DNA of 64,000 nt from contig CANNBJ010000004.1 of the NCBI GenBank assembly GCA_947502835.1, positions 359,669-423,668 on the forward strand. The letters run 5' to 3'. This document shows, piece after piece, positions 42,372 to 51,374 of the stretch. Position 1 is the first letter of the stretch. Each line of letters starts with the position of its first letter. This DNA comes from Bdellovibrionales bacterium. Its GTDB lineage: Bacteria; Bdellovibrionota; UBA1018; CAIMNF01. The position numbers and the translations under genes are program-made. The notes beneath the pieces are model-generated. The model worked only from the letters and a program-made list of their open reading frames with translations, had not been told where the DNA came from and did not search any database.

Positions 42372-43379
42372 TCAGGGAGCAATCGAGAAATTCCCTTTGC
42401 GATCGAGCGTATGCTTTTTGCCAAGATACAGGCTGTGGTGGGAGCTGCCGTGGCCCACGGGAAGACCCGAAAAAACCGGAATCTTGTTTCGTTCCCCAAC
42501 CGCCCTGAAAATAAAATCAAGCCCCTCCATCGTAGTGTAGGAGCTTCGAAGATAGCCCAAGGCCTCTTTTGGCGGAGATTGAAGATAGCCCACGCGTCCC
42601 GGGCCCCCCGGAGGACCCATCTTGAGTCCTGTGGGAACGCTGTCATTGCATTCGGTGAAATCCCCAAGAACAATCCCTTTGCAGCCTCTGAGGCCGCCTG
42701 CTTGCTCCAGGTGGTGCATCATCCGGTTGATTCGACCAAGGTTCTCCTGAATCTCCTCGAGGAATAAAATTTTTCCACGGGTTGAGCCTTGGTCCGGAGT
42801 TCCAAGGAGCGCGTTCCACACCGCGAGATTTCCACCGACCAGAGGAGCAGTCACCGACTTGAAATCCTTCGGCACGTAGATCGCCTCAAGCGGGAAAGAT
42901 TCGGCTTTGGGTTTTTCCTTCTTCAGTGAAGCGCGAAGCAGATGGAGCAATCCCTCCCACTCTGAAACCTTGAGTACGGAAAACGTCCTGAGCGAGGGCA
43001 TCGGAGCGTGAAGGGTTTCCCATTTGAAGTTCACCCGATACCACTCCAAAAGTGCCGTGATGTCGCTGAACCCGATGATGGTTTTTTTCTTCAGCCTTCG
43101 ACCGCGGAGTGAGCGCTTCCATTGGTTCAAAAAAGGCAGCAAATGGGTTGCACCGTATCCTCCACGGCCGCACCAGATCACATCCAGATCCGGACGCAGG
43201 GAAAACTCAATCAGTGCGTGAGCCCGATCCTCATCGCTTGCCGGGTAGAGATAGTACTCGTTGAGCGCGTTCGGGTGAACTTCAACCTCGAAACCGGCTC
43301 TTTTCAGGTGCTCCACACCCATTTCAAACTCGACCTTGGGAATCACGGATGATGTTGCAACAATCCCGATTTTGATCAT
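42372..43379 (-). CDS. LD-carboxypeptidase (S66 family, LdcA-like)
   Basis: 335 residues. IWCGRGGYGATHLLPFL and TIIGFSDITALL (catalytic Ser) are S66 signatures; the Glu-His part of the triad fits FLEEIQENLGRINRMM and the late VGHGSSH segment. LdcA removes the terminal D-Ala from murein tetrapeptides in the cytoplasm during peptidoglycan recycling. It overlaps the GTPase gene upstream by 4 bp. Confidence 0.87.
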   Translation of the reverse strand: MIKIGIVATSSVIPKVEFEMGVEHLKRAGFEVEVHPNALNEYYLYPASDEDRAHALIEFSLRPDLDVIWCGRGGYGATHLLPFLNQWKRSLRGRRLKKKTIIGFSDITALLEWYRVNFKWETLHAPMPSLRTFSVLKVSEWEGLLHLLRASLKKEKPKAESFPLEAIYVPKDFKSVTAPLVGGNLAVWNALLGTPDQGSTRGKILFLEEIQENLGRINRMMHHLEQAGGLRGCKGIVLGDFTECNDSVPTGLKMGPPGGPGRVGYLQSPPKEALGYLRSSYTTMEGLDFIFRAVGERNKIPVFSGLPVGHGSSHHSLYLGKKHTLDRKGNFSIAP

Positions 43380-43975
43380 TTCAGGCGCTCCCTGAGGACT
43401 GCAATGCTCTTTTTGTCCTTCACTGAAACCCAGACCAGATCGGAGGCGGTGAGAGTGTAGGCCGAGAGGGCGTCCAGGATCTCGCGTTTGCGCGTGGCAC
43501 GCTCGGATTGGGTTTTCAGCTGATCGGTTTTGGTGAGAACAATTTGAATGGGAATCCCCTGATCCGCAAAAAACTCGAGTGCCTCGAGATCCTGCTCGGT
43601 TGGGCCATGTCGGCTGTCAAACAGGAGGAGTACGCACTCAAGCGCCTTGTCCGCAGAAAAGTAGCTGTCCAGGAGATGAATCCAAGCATTCTTCTCGGAC
43701 TGAGCGACCTTGGCAAAGCCATAGCCCGGAAGATCGGCCACGATTTTCTTTTGGTCGTGCCAGATGAAAAAATGGATCGCCTTGGTTTTTCCGGGCATCG
43801 CGGAGACGCGCGCGATTTTCTGCTCGAGCAGTGCATTGATCAGCGAGCTCTTTCCCACATTCGAACGTCCCACGAAAGCGATTCGAGGCTCGGCCCGTCC
43901 CTGAAGAAACCCGCGCTTGATCAGTGTGGGGATTTGGCCAGGGTCGGCAAGAGTAATCAGGTATTCTGATGCCAT
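43376..43975 (-). CDS. engB: Ribosome biogenesis GTPase EngB/YsxC
   Basis: 199 residues, the normal EngB size. G1 is GRSNVGKSS, G2 is the KTKAIHFF region, G3 is DLPGYGFA, G4 is TKTDQL and G5 is VSVKDK. EngB assists late assembly of the 50S subunit. It is co-transcribed with the LD-carboxypeptidase gene (ATGA overlap). All G motifs are intact. Confidence 0.95.
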   Translation of the reverse strand: MASEYLITLADPGQIPTLIKRGFLQGRAEPRIAFVGRSNVGKSSLINALLEQKIARVSAMPGKTKAIHFFIWHDQKKIVADLPGYGFAKVAQSEKNAWIHLLDSYFSADKALECVLLLFDSRHGPTEQDLEALEFFADQGIPIQIVLTKTDQLKTQSERATRKREILDALSAYTLTASDLVWVSVKDKKSIAVLRERLK

Positions 43976-44063
43976 TTGTCCACACTACCACAGTCGAGGA
44001 GCCTGAAAAGTCATCTCTTTTGATTGAGCGAATGGCATGCGGATTGCTTATGGGCACTCCACC

Positions 44064-45380
44064 ATGAGTGAACTCTTTGCACAGATCAGAGACCCGGACG
44101 GACATCGACGAACCCTGAAATGGAACAGCTTCCCGATCGAGCTTGGCACGGACCTCGCCGATCGGGTTCAGCTTCGGGATCCCAAGATCAAACCGAGGAT
44201 TCTACGGATTGAAAAACACCCTGTACGGGGTCCGGTGATGGTCTCCCTTGATCCCGAGATGTTGATCGGGCTCGGGGATTACCGGGTTCAATCCCTGGAG
44301 CTTCCCTTTTTTGTTCCGATCCGGGTCGGGGACACCGAGTTGATCTTCACGGAGACCGAAGTCCGGACACGGGTCCGGGAGTCCGCATCCGGTGAGCGCA
44401 CCTGGTACACCGAGTCCGAAAAGGGCACTCACATGCTGGCTTCCGTGAAGAAGGCGGCCCGAACCCGCCTTTCCGTTTACCTGAGTGGCGAGACCGGAAC
44501 CGGCAAGGAGGTGCTCGCACGCTGGACCCATCTTTGGTCGGAACGGGCATCGGGCCCCTTTGTGCCGATCAACTGCGGGGCGGTCGCCGTGTCGGTTGCC
44601 GAAAGCGAGCTCTTCGGTCATGTGAAGGGTGCGTTCACCGGCGCGCTCAAGGATCGACCGGGAGCCTTGCTTCAAGCCCACGGAGGCACGCTTTTCCTGG
44701 ATGAGGTGGGGGATTTGCCGCTCGAGTTGCAGGTGAAGTTGCTCCGGTTCCTTGAGAGCGGTGAGATCAGGCCCCTGGGATCGGATCGGGTACTGCATGC
44801 AGACGTGCGGATCGTCTGCGCCACCCACAAGCCGCTCAAGGCCTTGGTTCAAGAGGGCAGGTTCCGGCAGGATTTGTATTTCCGTCTTGCCTCCATTCCC
44901 ATCGAGATTCCGAATCTTCGCTCACGCCCCGAAGACATCCGTGCGCTTGCGTGCCGCTTTACAGAGGAATACGGAAAGACCCTGACCCGAGAAGCGATCT
45001 ATCGCCTTCAGGTCAATCCTTGGCCCGGGAATGTGCGTGAACTTCGTCATTCCATTGAGAGGGCTTGTGGCAGCGCCGGTCCGGATCAAGAAGTGGTGCA
45101 TGCCTCGGATTTTGATTTTCTTGCCGAGGCAGAGGTCGAGGCGGCGGCGGCTTCGATCCATTCGAGCGCCCGAATGGAGGCTCCCGGGATTTGCACGCTG
45201 GAACAGATGGAGAAGTTCATGATTCTGCGAGCGCTTCGCATGGTGAATGGCAGAAGGTCGGAGGCCGCGCGTGCCTTGGGGATTGCCCGAAGCACCCTCT
45301 TTGTTCGGATGAAGCACCACGGGATCAACGGTCCGAGGGCGGCCGAAGCATGGCGGGTTCACTTGATCGGGGAGAGTTGA
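44064..45380 (+). CDS. Sigma-54-dependent activator with FHA-like N-terminus
   Basis: 438 residues. Residues 1-105 look like an FHA fold (FPIELGTDL ... VPIRVGDTELIFTE) instead of a receiver domain. The AAA+ domain has Walker A GETGTGKE (from residue 142), the sigma-54-contacting GAFTGA loop (189-194), Walker B GGTLFLDEVGDLPL and the arginine-finger region LRSRPEDIRAL. A Fis-type HTH ends the protein (EAARALGIARSTLFVRMKHH). It should open sigma-54 promoters after sensing a phosphoprotein. The start at 44064 is preferred for its MSELFAQ opening; ATG 44037 is possible. The end overlaps the NUDIX gene by 22 bp. Confidence 0.87.
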   Translation: MSELFAQIRDPDGHRRTLKWNSFPIELGTDLADRVQLRDPKIKPRILRIEKHPVRGPVMVSLDPEMLIGLGDYRVQSLELPFFVPIRVGDTELIFTETEVRTRVRESASGERTWYTESEKGTHMLASVKKAARTRLSVYLSGETGTGKEVLARWTHLWSERASGPFVPINCGAVAVSVAESELFGHVKGAFTGALKDRPGALLQAHGGTLFLDEVGDLPLELQVKLLRFLESGEIRPLGSDRVLHADVRIVCATHKPLKALVQEGRFRQDLYFRLASIPIEIPNLRSRPEDIRALACRFTEEYGKTLTREAIYRLQVNPWPGNVRELRHSIERACGSAGPDQEVVHASDFDFLAEAEVEAAAASIHSSARMEAPGICTLEQMEKFMILRALRMVNGRRSEAARALGIARSTLFVRMKHHGINGPRAAEAWRVHLIGES

Positions 45381-45880
45381 TGGCGGGAGCAGCGCCCTTG
45401 CTCATAGAAAAAGGTGCCTTGAAAGGGCACGCGATCAAACACGAGCGGAAGGAATTTCGCATCGCCCTCCCAAAGGTCAAGGCAAAGCACACGGGAAAGA
45501 GGGACCAAGTGAAGAGAGCCCTCGGGCTGGAGCGGATCGTTCAAGGGGATCGAACTCCTTTGTTCGGCCGTGAGCTCTGTCGTGTAGACAGTGACCCACC
45601 AATCCTCGGCCTTGTGTGCCTTGAAATTTGGAAAATACAGCTGTCCTGCCCATTTCCACTGGGACTCATCCGTGCGGCACGAGGCTTCTTCCTCAAACTC
45701 CCTGACCGCGGCTTGAAGCGGGGTCTCGCCCGGATCAAGCTTCCCTCCAAGGCCATTCCATTTCCCGGGCATCCCATCCTTGGCCCGGGCGTTCAACATG
45801 AGAACCTCGGTTCCGGAAAATGCGTAGAGCAAGACTGCGGGAATGACTTTTTGCCGACCCTCGGAATACGCGTTACTCAT
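45359..45880 (-). CDS. NUDIX hydrolase
   Basis: 173 residues with a complete Nudix box, GGKLDPGETPLQAAVREFEE followed by EA, and the PGKWNGLGGK strand before it. The GKWNGLGGK form is common in MutT/8-oxo-dGTPase and MTH1-like members. It hydrolyses a nucleoside diphosphate linked to another group; the exact substrate cannot be told. It overlaps the FliL-like gene by 8 bp. Confidence 0.87.
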   Translation of the reverse strand: MSNAYSEGRQKVIPAVLLYAFSGTEVLMLNARAKDGMPGKWNGLGGKLDPGETPLQAAVREFEEEASCRTDESQWKWAGQLYFPNFKAHKAEDWWVTVYTTELTAEQRSSIPLNDPLQPEGSLHLVPLSRVLCLDLWEGDAKFLPLVFDRVPFQGTFFYEQGRCSRHQLSPIK

Positions 45881-46583
45881 GACTGAGGTCGACGCCCTTT
45901 GCGGGCTCGATGGTCAGGTCGGTGAAATCCACCTGGAGAATCTTGCCCTTGAGTTTCAATCCGTTCAAGGCATCCACGATCTCCCGACGAAGTTCGAGCT
46001 TTGAGTTCGGATTGAGGACCTGCTCCGGGGTTCTGACCTGGAAGATCGGGAGAACAAGGTCATGCACTTGTTCGGGGCGCTCCTTGAGTTGATTGCAGGC
46101 ATCTTCGCTTGTGCACTCTGCGACCAGGTCGGCCCTGAGTTCCGAAGTGGCCCACATCACGCGGAATTCCCCGAGGCTTTGGGTGAAGACAGGCTCCTCG
46201 CCCTCCATCTTCATTTTGTTGAATGCATTTTGCTTGTTGAGCCAGCCTCCGTACAGGCGCTCGGCCTCGGCCTTTTCTGCTTCGAGGTCGCGGTTGCGAT
46301 TTCGATGCTCGATGTACCGGCTGACGAGCAGTCCATAGCAAAGGATCGCAAGGGCTCCGAAGGAAAGGGAGAGCCAGGTCAGATATCGACTCGGGGAATC
46401 AGGAGATCGAATCAATTCTTTCAGTTTCGGTTTAGGTAAATGCTCAAGGTTGATTTCCTCAGAAGAGGCCGCCGCGGGCGCGGATTCCAGGGGTTCTCCG
46501 GCCTCAATCCCCGCCTCTGCCTCGGGGGAGGGCTCGTGTTCCATGGGCTTGGGTGCTGATTCTTTGCTTTCCGTGTCCGACAC
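45873..46583 (-). CDS. FliL-like membrane protein
   Basis: About 236 residues from GTG 46583; ATG 46544 is an alternative. A long acidic Pro/Ala/Glu cytoplasmic N-terminus is followed by one membrane segment (LTWLSLSFGALAILCYGLLV), then a charged helical stretch and a FliL-type periplasmic domain: SLGEFRVMWATSELRADLVA, then LELRREIVDALN and a terminal ILQVDFTDLTIEP. FliL supports the flagellar stator, but no other flagellar gene is nearby, so this may be a paralogue with another motor-like or envelope role. Confidence 0.7.
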   Translation of the reverse strand: MSDTESKESAPKPMEHEPSPEAEAGIEAGEPLESAPAAASSEEINLEHLPKPKLKELIRSPDSPSRYLTWLSLSFGALAILCYGLLVSRYIEHRNRNRDLEAEKAEAERLYGGWLNKQNAFNKMKMEGEEPVFTQSLGEFRVMWATSELRADLVAECTSEDACNQLKERPEQVHDLVLPIFQVRTPEQVLNPNSKLELRREIVDALNGLKLKGKILQVDFTDLTIEPAKGVDLSHE

Positions 46584-46635
46584 AGTCCGAAGAATATCAC
46601 TCCGGGCCGGTTTTTGTGATAAAGTTTCGGGTCTT

Positions 46636-47652
46636 ATGGAAACTTTTTTCGATTTTGAAAAGCCGATCAACAGCCTTGAAAAAAAGCTGCAAGAACTCCG
46701 AGAGATTTCCCAAAGTGACGGAGTGGATCTGGCCCGCGAGATTGCCACTCTTGAGAAGAAGTTGCAGAGCCTGATCAAGGACACCTATGAAAAGCTCGGG
46801 ACCTGGCAGCGGGTCCAGCTTTCACGGCATCCGAATCGCCCCTATACGCAGGACTATCTCGAGGCGATTTTTCCGGACTTCTCGGAGCTTCATGGCGACC
46901 GGGCCTTCGGGGATGACGCGGCGATCATTGGCGGAACCGCAAAATGGAATCTCAAGGGACGCAAAGTTCCGGTGATGGTGATCGGGCATCAGAAGGGACG
47001 CACCACCAAGCAAAAAGTGGAGCGGAATTTCGGAATGGCGCGCCCGGAAGGATATCGAAAGGCAATTCGTCTGTTTGAAATGGCAGAGCGATTCAGGCTC
47101 CCTGTGATCACGCTCATCGACACTCCGGGGGCATATCCCGGGATGGATGCGGAGGAGCGTGGACAGAGTCAGGCCATTGCAGAAAGCATTCGGGCGATGT
47201 TCGCCCTCACGGTTCCCACCTGTTCCATCGTGATCGGAGAGGGTGGTTCGGGAGGAGCGCTTGCCATCGGAATCGGAAACTGCGTCTTGATGCAGGAATT
47301 TTCAACCTATTCCGTGATCAGTCCCGAAAGCTGTGCTTCGATTTTGTGGAGTGACTCCACCCAGGCTGAACGCGCGGCCGAGCGACTCAAGATGACTGCG
47401 AAGGATTTGAGTGCCATGAAGCTTCTGGATGCGGTGGTGTCCGAGCCGAATGGGGGCGGTCATCGCGACCGTGCCGGCGCAATCGAGAGTCTTTCAAAGG
47501 CACTTGAGAAACACTTTGCTCCCTTCCTTCAGGACGACTTTTCAAATCCGGATTCCAAGGTCAGTCAGCAAATCAAGGAGCAGCGATTTCAGAAGTTCAG
47601 GAAAATGGGGGATTTTGCGTTCCAGCCGATCCAGGAAAGTCCCAAGGCATGA
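46636..47652 (+). CDS. accA: Acetyl-CoA carboxylase carboxyltransferase alpha subunit
   Basis: 338 residues from ATG 46636. The N-terminal coiled METFFDFEKPINSLEKKLQE, ERNFGMARPEGYRKAIRLF, TLIDTPGAYPGMDAEERGQ and GEGGSGGALAIG segments are standard AccA. With AccD (elsewhere) it transfers the carboxyl group from biotin to acetyl-CoA, the first step of fatty acid synthesis. The end overlaps yicC by 4 bp, beginning an accA-yicC-gmk-rsh-rluD run. Confidence 0.95.
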   Translation: METFFDFEKPINSLEKKLQELREISQSDGVDLAREIATLEKKLQSLIKDTYEKLGTWQRVQLSRHPNRPYTQDYLEAIFPDFSELHGDRAFGDDAAIIGGTAKWNLKGRKVPVMVIGHQKGRTTKQKVERNFGMARPEGYRKAIRLFEMAERFRLPVITLIDTPGAYPGMDAEERGQSQAIAESIRAMFALTVPTCSIVIGEGGSGGALAIGIGNCVLMQEFSTYSVISPESCASILWSDSTQAERAAERLKMTAKDLSAMKLLDAVVSEPNGGGHRDRAGAIESLSKALEKHFAPFLQDDFSNPDSKVSQQIKEQRFQKFRKMGDFAFQPIQESPKA

Positions 47653-48563
47653 TCCAATCGATGACGGGGTATGCAAGTTCGAGATTCGAGGCCGGAGGAG
47701 AGGCCTTCAAACTTGAGCTGAAGACCCTGAACCACCGGTTTCTTGATTTGAAGGTGCGTGTCCCGAGGGATTTGGCCCCGCTTGAGCCGGCGCTGAAGAC
47801 CTTGGTCGAATCCCGCCTGAAACGCGGCTCGGTGGATCTTTGGATGGAGCGGCAAAATGCCTCCAGACCCGAAAGCGCCGTTCAGTACAATCCATCCCAG
47901 GCAAGAGTGGCGTTTGAAGTCTTGAATCGGGTCCGGGAGGAATTCGGGATCCGGGAGGAGATCGGACTCCGTGACTTGATCAATTTTCCGGAAGTGTTAT
48001 CCAAAACCTCCCAAGAAGGACGTGATGAGGCGGCGCTGAAGACTCTGTGGAATGAGATGGAGGGGGCACTTCAAGCGGGTATGGATTCCCTCCTGCACAT
48101 GAAGCGCGCGGAGGGTGCGCGCTTGGCCGATGCACTTCTTGCAATCGTGCGGAGTCTTGAGGAGTCCCGGGAGCGTCTTCTGGAGCAGAGGGAAGTGATC
48201 CGGCTCCGCGCAAAGGAAAAAGTCCGTCGGCGCATCGAGATGTGTTTTGAAGCGTACCCGACAGGGGAGGAACGCCTGCGGGCGTTGCTGGAAACCCGAA
48301 TTTCCCAGGAAATCACCTACGCTCTCGAGAAGCTCGACATCGAGGAGGAGTTGACCCGCTTTCAAGGTCATCTGCATGCCATCCGGGAGTTGCTGGAATC
48401 CGGCGGTGCGGTGGGGAAACGATTGGATTTCCTTTTCCAGGAACTCAACCGCGAGATCAACACCCTCGGCAACAAGTCACAGGATCTGGAAATCAGCAAG
48501 GAAGTGATCGATCTCAAGATGAGGGTCGAACAAATGAGGGAGCAGAGTCTCAATCTCGAATGA
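47649..48563 (+). CDS. yicC: YicC family endoribonuclease
   Basis: 304 residues, usual for YicC. The N-terminus MIQSMTGYASSRFEAGGEAF and the C-terminal DFLFQELNREINTLGNKSQD are diagnostic. The middle is helical. YicC is an RNase-like protein linked to sRNA turnover and stationary-phase survival. It sits, as in many bacteria, directly before gmk, with a 4-bp overlap. Confidence 0.93.
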   Translation: MIQSMTGYASSRFEAGGEAFKLELKTLNHRFLDLKVRVPRDLAPLEPALKTLVESRLKRGSVDLWMERQNASRPESAVQYNPSQARVAFEVLNRVREEFGIREEIGLRDLINFPEVLSKTSQEGRDEAALKTLWNEMEGALQAGMDSLLHMKRAEGARLADALLAIVRSLEESRERLLEQREVIRLRAKEKVRRRIEMCFEAYPTGEERLRALLETRISQEITYALEKLDIEEELTRFQGHLHAIRELLESGGAVGKRLDFLFQELNREINTLGNKSQDLEISKEVIDLKMRVEQMREQSLNLE

Positions 48564-49183
48564 TGAAGCCGAATGCCGCCCCCGGAGATGGTTTTGGTTT
48601 GATTGTTGTATCGGCGCCGAGCGGAGCCGGAAAGAGCTCTCTTTGTTTGAGGCTTCTGGATCGGTTGAAGGACCGTCTTGCGCTTTCGATCTCCACGACC
48701 TCTCGCGCCCCGCGCGGGGCGGAGAAGAATGGCGTCGAATATTTTTTCACGACCACGGATGCATTTGAGAAAAAAATCCGGAATCAGGAGTTCGCCGAGT
48801 GGGCCAATGTGCACGGCAATTACTACGGGACTTCGCGCGAGACCCTCTCCCGGTTTTGGGCCGCTCAGAAGCACGTGCTTTTGGACATCGATGTTCAAGG
48901 CGCAAGTACGCTCGTGAATGCGTACCCTGACCGAACTCTCACGGTATTCATCGCACCCCCGAGTCTTGAGGTTCTTGAACAGCGCCTCCGCGGGCGGGGC
49001 ACGGATCCCGAGGAGTCGATTCAACGGAGGATGAAGAACGCGATTGCCGAAATGGACCGGAAGGACGGGTTCCATCGGTTGGTTCTCAATGACGACTTTG
49101 AAAAAGCGTATGCGGCTCTCGAAACCGAGGTGGTCCGGTTCATGGATGCGCTGGAGGGAGGCACATGGCAAAGCCCGCAGTAG
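48560..49183 (+). CDS. gmk: Guanylate kinase
   Basis: 207 residues. The P-loop is SAPSGAGKSS, followed by STTSRAPRGAEKNGVEYFF, the GMP-binding region, and VLLDIDVQGA (Walker B). It phosphorylates GMP to GDP. The 3' end overlaps the RelA/SpoT gene by 19 bp, which couples GTP supply and (p)ppGpp metabolism genes in one operon, as with gmk-spoT neighbours elsewhere. Confidence 0.95.
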   Translation: MMKPNAAPGDGFGLIVVSAPSGAGKSSLCLRLLDRLKDRLALSISTTSRAPRGAEKNGVEYFFTTTDAFEKKIRNQEFAEWANVHGNYYGTSRETLSRFWAAQKHVLLDIDVQGASTLVNAYPDRTLTVFIAPPSLEVLEQRLRGRGTDPEESIQRRMKNAIAEMDRKDGFHRLVLNDDFEKAYAALETEVVRFMDALEGGTWQSPQ

Positions 49184-51348
49184 CGAGTGTCGATACGATT
49201 TGCAACACCATCCAAGGGTATTTTCCCGATGCGGACCTCGGGCTCGTCCGGAAGGCGTATGCCTTCGCCGAGAAAGCCCACGGTGAGCAGAAGCGATCCA
49301 GCGGAGACCCCTACATCATCCATCCCACCGAGGTCGCCCAGATCCTCGCCGATCTCAGGCTCGATCTTGCCTCGATTTGTGCGGCATTCCTGCATGACAC
49401 CGTCGAGGACACTTCGGCCAAGCTCGAGGACATCGAGCGCGAGTTCGGGAAGGATGTCGCCACCCTTGTGGATGGGGTGACCAAGCTCAACAAAATGTCC
49501 TTCCGGACGACGGAGGAAAAACAGGCCGAGAACTTCCGGAAGATGATCATCGCGATGTCCAAGGACATCCGGGTCATCATCGTGAAGCTCGCGGACCGCT
49601 TGAGCAACATGCGGTCACTCCAGTTCCTGCCGACCCACAAACAAAAGACCATCTCGCAGGAAACCCTGGACATCTATGCGCCTCTTGCGAACCGTCTCGG
49701 GATGAGCCGCATCAAAGTCGAGCTCGAGGATCTGTGCCTGCGGTTCATTCATCCGGACGTGTATTACAAGCTTGCCGAGCTCGTCACCAAGAACAAATCG
49801 GATCGGGAGAAGTACATCGAGGACGTGGTGCACCTGATCCATGAAAAACTGACCGAGTACGATGTGACGGCGCAGGTGTCCGGTCGGGCAAAGCATTTCC
49901 ATTCCATCTACAAGAAGATGGAAAGGCGCCAAGTCGACTTCACGGAGCTTCATGATCTGATCGCCTTTCGCATCATCGTGGACAACATCACCGAGTGCTA
50001 CAAGGCGCTCGGTGTGATTCATGCCGCATTCCGGCCCGTGCCCGGGAGGTTCAAGGACTATATCGCCATGCCAAAGGCGAACCACTATCAGTCCCTTCAT
50101 ACCACCGTGATCGGCCCCTCCGGGGAGCGCACCGAGATCCAGATCCGCACCCACGAGATGCACCTTGTGGCCGAGCGCGGGATCGCGGCCCACTGGAAAT
50201 ACAAGGAAGGGAAAATCGATTCCTCGACCCGTGACAATGTGGTTTGGGTGAATCGCTTGCTCGAGTGGCAGAAGGATCTCTCGGACCCCAATGAATTCCT
50301 CGAAACCGTGAAGGTGGACCTGTTCTCGGAGGACGTCTTCGTGTTCACTCCGAAAGGAGAGGTGAAGGAGCTTCCGTATGGAGCCACACCTCTTGATTTC
50401 GCCTATGCGGTCCATACCGATGTCGGAAACCGGTGTGTGGGAGCAAAGGTGAACGGTCGGATCGTATCGCTCCGCCACCGGCTGAAGTCGGGGGATGCCA
50501 TCGAGGTCATCACCTCGCCGAACCAAACGCCTTCCAAGGATTGGCTCAAGATCGTCAAATCCTCGCGCGCGAAGGCAAAGATCCGTGCCTTCATCAAAAT
50601 GCGGGAGAGGGAGATCGCGCGGGTGGAGGGCGTGGATCTTTTTGAAAAGGCCCTCAAGCGGTATGAGCTCTCTTCCTCGAAGCTCGAAAAGAGCGGAAAG
50701 TTCGACGAAGTGATGAGGGAATTCGGTGTCCGCTCCATGGAAGAATTCCATGTGGGGATCGGATACGGAAGATTCCCGATCGAGCAGGTCATCCAGAAGT
50801 TGATCCCGAAGGAGGAGCTTGAGGCGCTGAAGGCCCGGGTGAAGTCGGAGGAAGAGGAAAGCTTTCTCAAGAAAGCCTTCAAGTCTGCCACAAAGAAAAG
50901 CGAGGCACGGAATGCGATCGTGGTCGAGGGTGTCGATGACCTCCTGGTCCGGTATGCCCGATGCTGCAATCCGGTTCCCGGAGAAAGCATTGTCGGCTTC
51001 ATTACCCGTGGTCGCGGGGTGACGATCCATCAGGCGAATTGCACCAGGGCCCTGGATACCGACACCGAACGAAGGATTGAAGTGGGTTGGAACAAGTCGC
51101 TCCATGCCCCGGTCAAGAGAGCGGTGCGGATTCGTGTGTTTTCGAATGACGATACCGGGCTCCTTGCTCTGATGTCCCAGACGATCACGGGATGCGGCGT
51201 GAACATTGCGAGTGCCAATATCAGGACCACCAAAGACAAGAAGGCGATCGCCCTGTTCGAGGTCGAGGTTGGAAACATGGAGCAGTTGAATCGTGTGATG
51301 AGCGCATTGGAATCGAAAAAAGGAGTGATCTCGGTCGAACGGAGTTGA
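49165..51348 (+). CDS. Bifunctional (p)ppGpp synthetase/hydrolase (RelA/SpoT homologue)
   Basis: 727 residues with the full long-RSH layout. HD hydrolase domain (about 35-190) with FLHDTVEDT, synthetase domain (about 240-360) with GRFKDYIAMPKANHYQSLHT and EIQIRTHEMH, TGS domain (about 390-450; VFTPKGEVKELPYGATPLDF), helical and zinc-finger-like region with YARCCNPVPGE, and a C-terminal ACT domain. The intact HD motif argues for hydrolase as well as synthetase function. Probably the single RSH or the SpoT-type protein. Confidence 0.94.
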   Translation: MAKPAVASVDTICNTIQGYFPDADLGLVRKAYAFAEKAHGEQKRSSGDPYIIHPTEVAQILADLRLDLASICAAFLHDTVEDTSAKLEDIEREFGKDVATLVDGVTKLNKMSFRTTEEKQAENFRKMIIAMSKDIRVIIVKLADRLSNMRSLQFLPTHKQKTISQETLDIYAPLANRLGMSRIKVELEDLCLRFIHPDVYYKLAELVTKNKSDREKYIEDVVHLIHEKLTEYDVTAQVSGRAKHFHSIYKKMERRQVDFTELHDLIAFRIIVDNITECYKALGVIHAAFRPVPGRFKDYIAMPKANHYQSLHTTVIGPSGERTEIQIRTHEMHLVAERGIAAHWKYKEGKIDSSTRDNVVWVNRLLEWQKDLSDPNEFLETVKVDLFSEDVFVFTPKGEVKELPYGATPLDFAYAVHTDVGNRCVGAKVNGRIVSLRHRLKSGDAIEVITSPNQTPSKDWLKIVKSSRAKAKIRAFIKMREREIARVEGVDLFEKALKRYELSSSKLEKSGKFDEVMREFGVRSMEEFHVGIGYGRFPIEQVIQKLIPKEELEALKARVKSEEEESFLKKAFKSATKKSEARNAIVVEGVDDLLVRYARCCNPVPGESIVGFITRGRGVTIHQANCTRALDTDTERRIEVGWNKSLHAPVKRAVRIRVFSNDDTGLLALMSQTITGCGVNIASANIRTTKDKKAIALFEVEVGNMEQLNRVMSALESKKGVISVERS

Positions 51349-51374
51349 TCCGGCTTTGCCCGAGAGGAAGCACC

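Noticed and set aside
44064-45380. NtrC-type response regulator
   Set aside because: The N-terminus has no phospho-acceptor Asp pattern; it looks FHA-like instead.
49615-51105. 496-codon open frame opposite the RSH gene
   Set aside because: Antisense to a conserved enzyme with every expected domain; no independent support.
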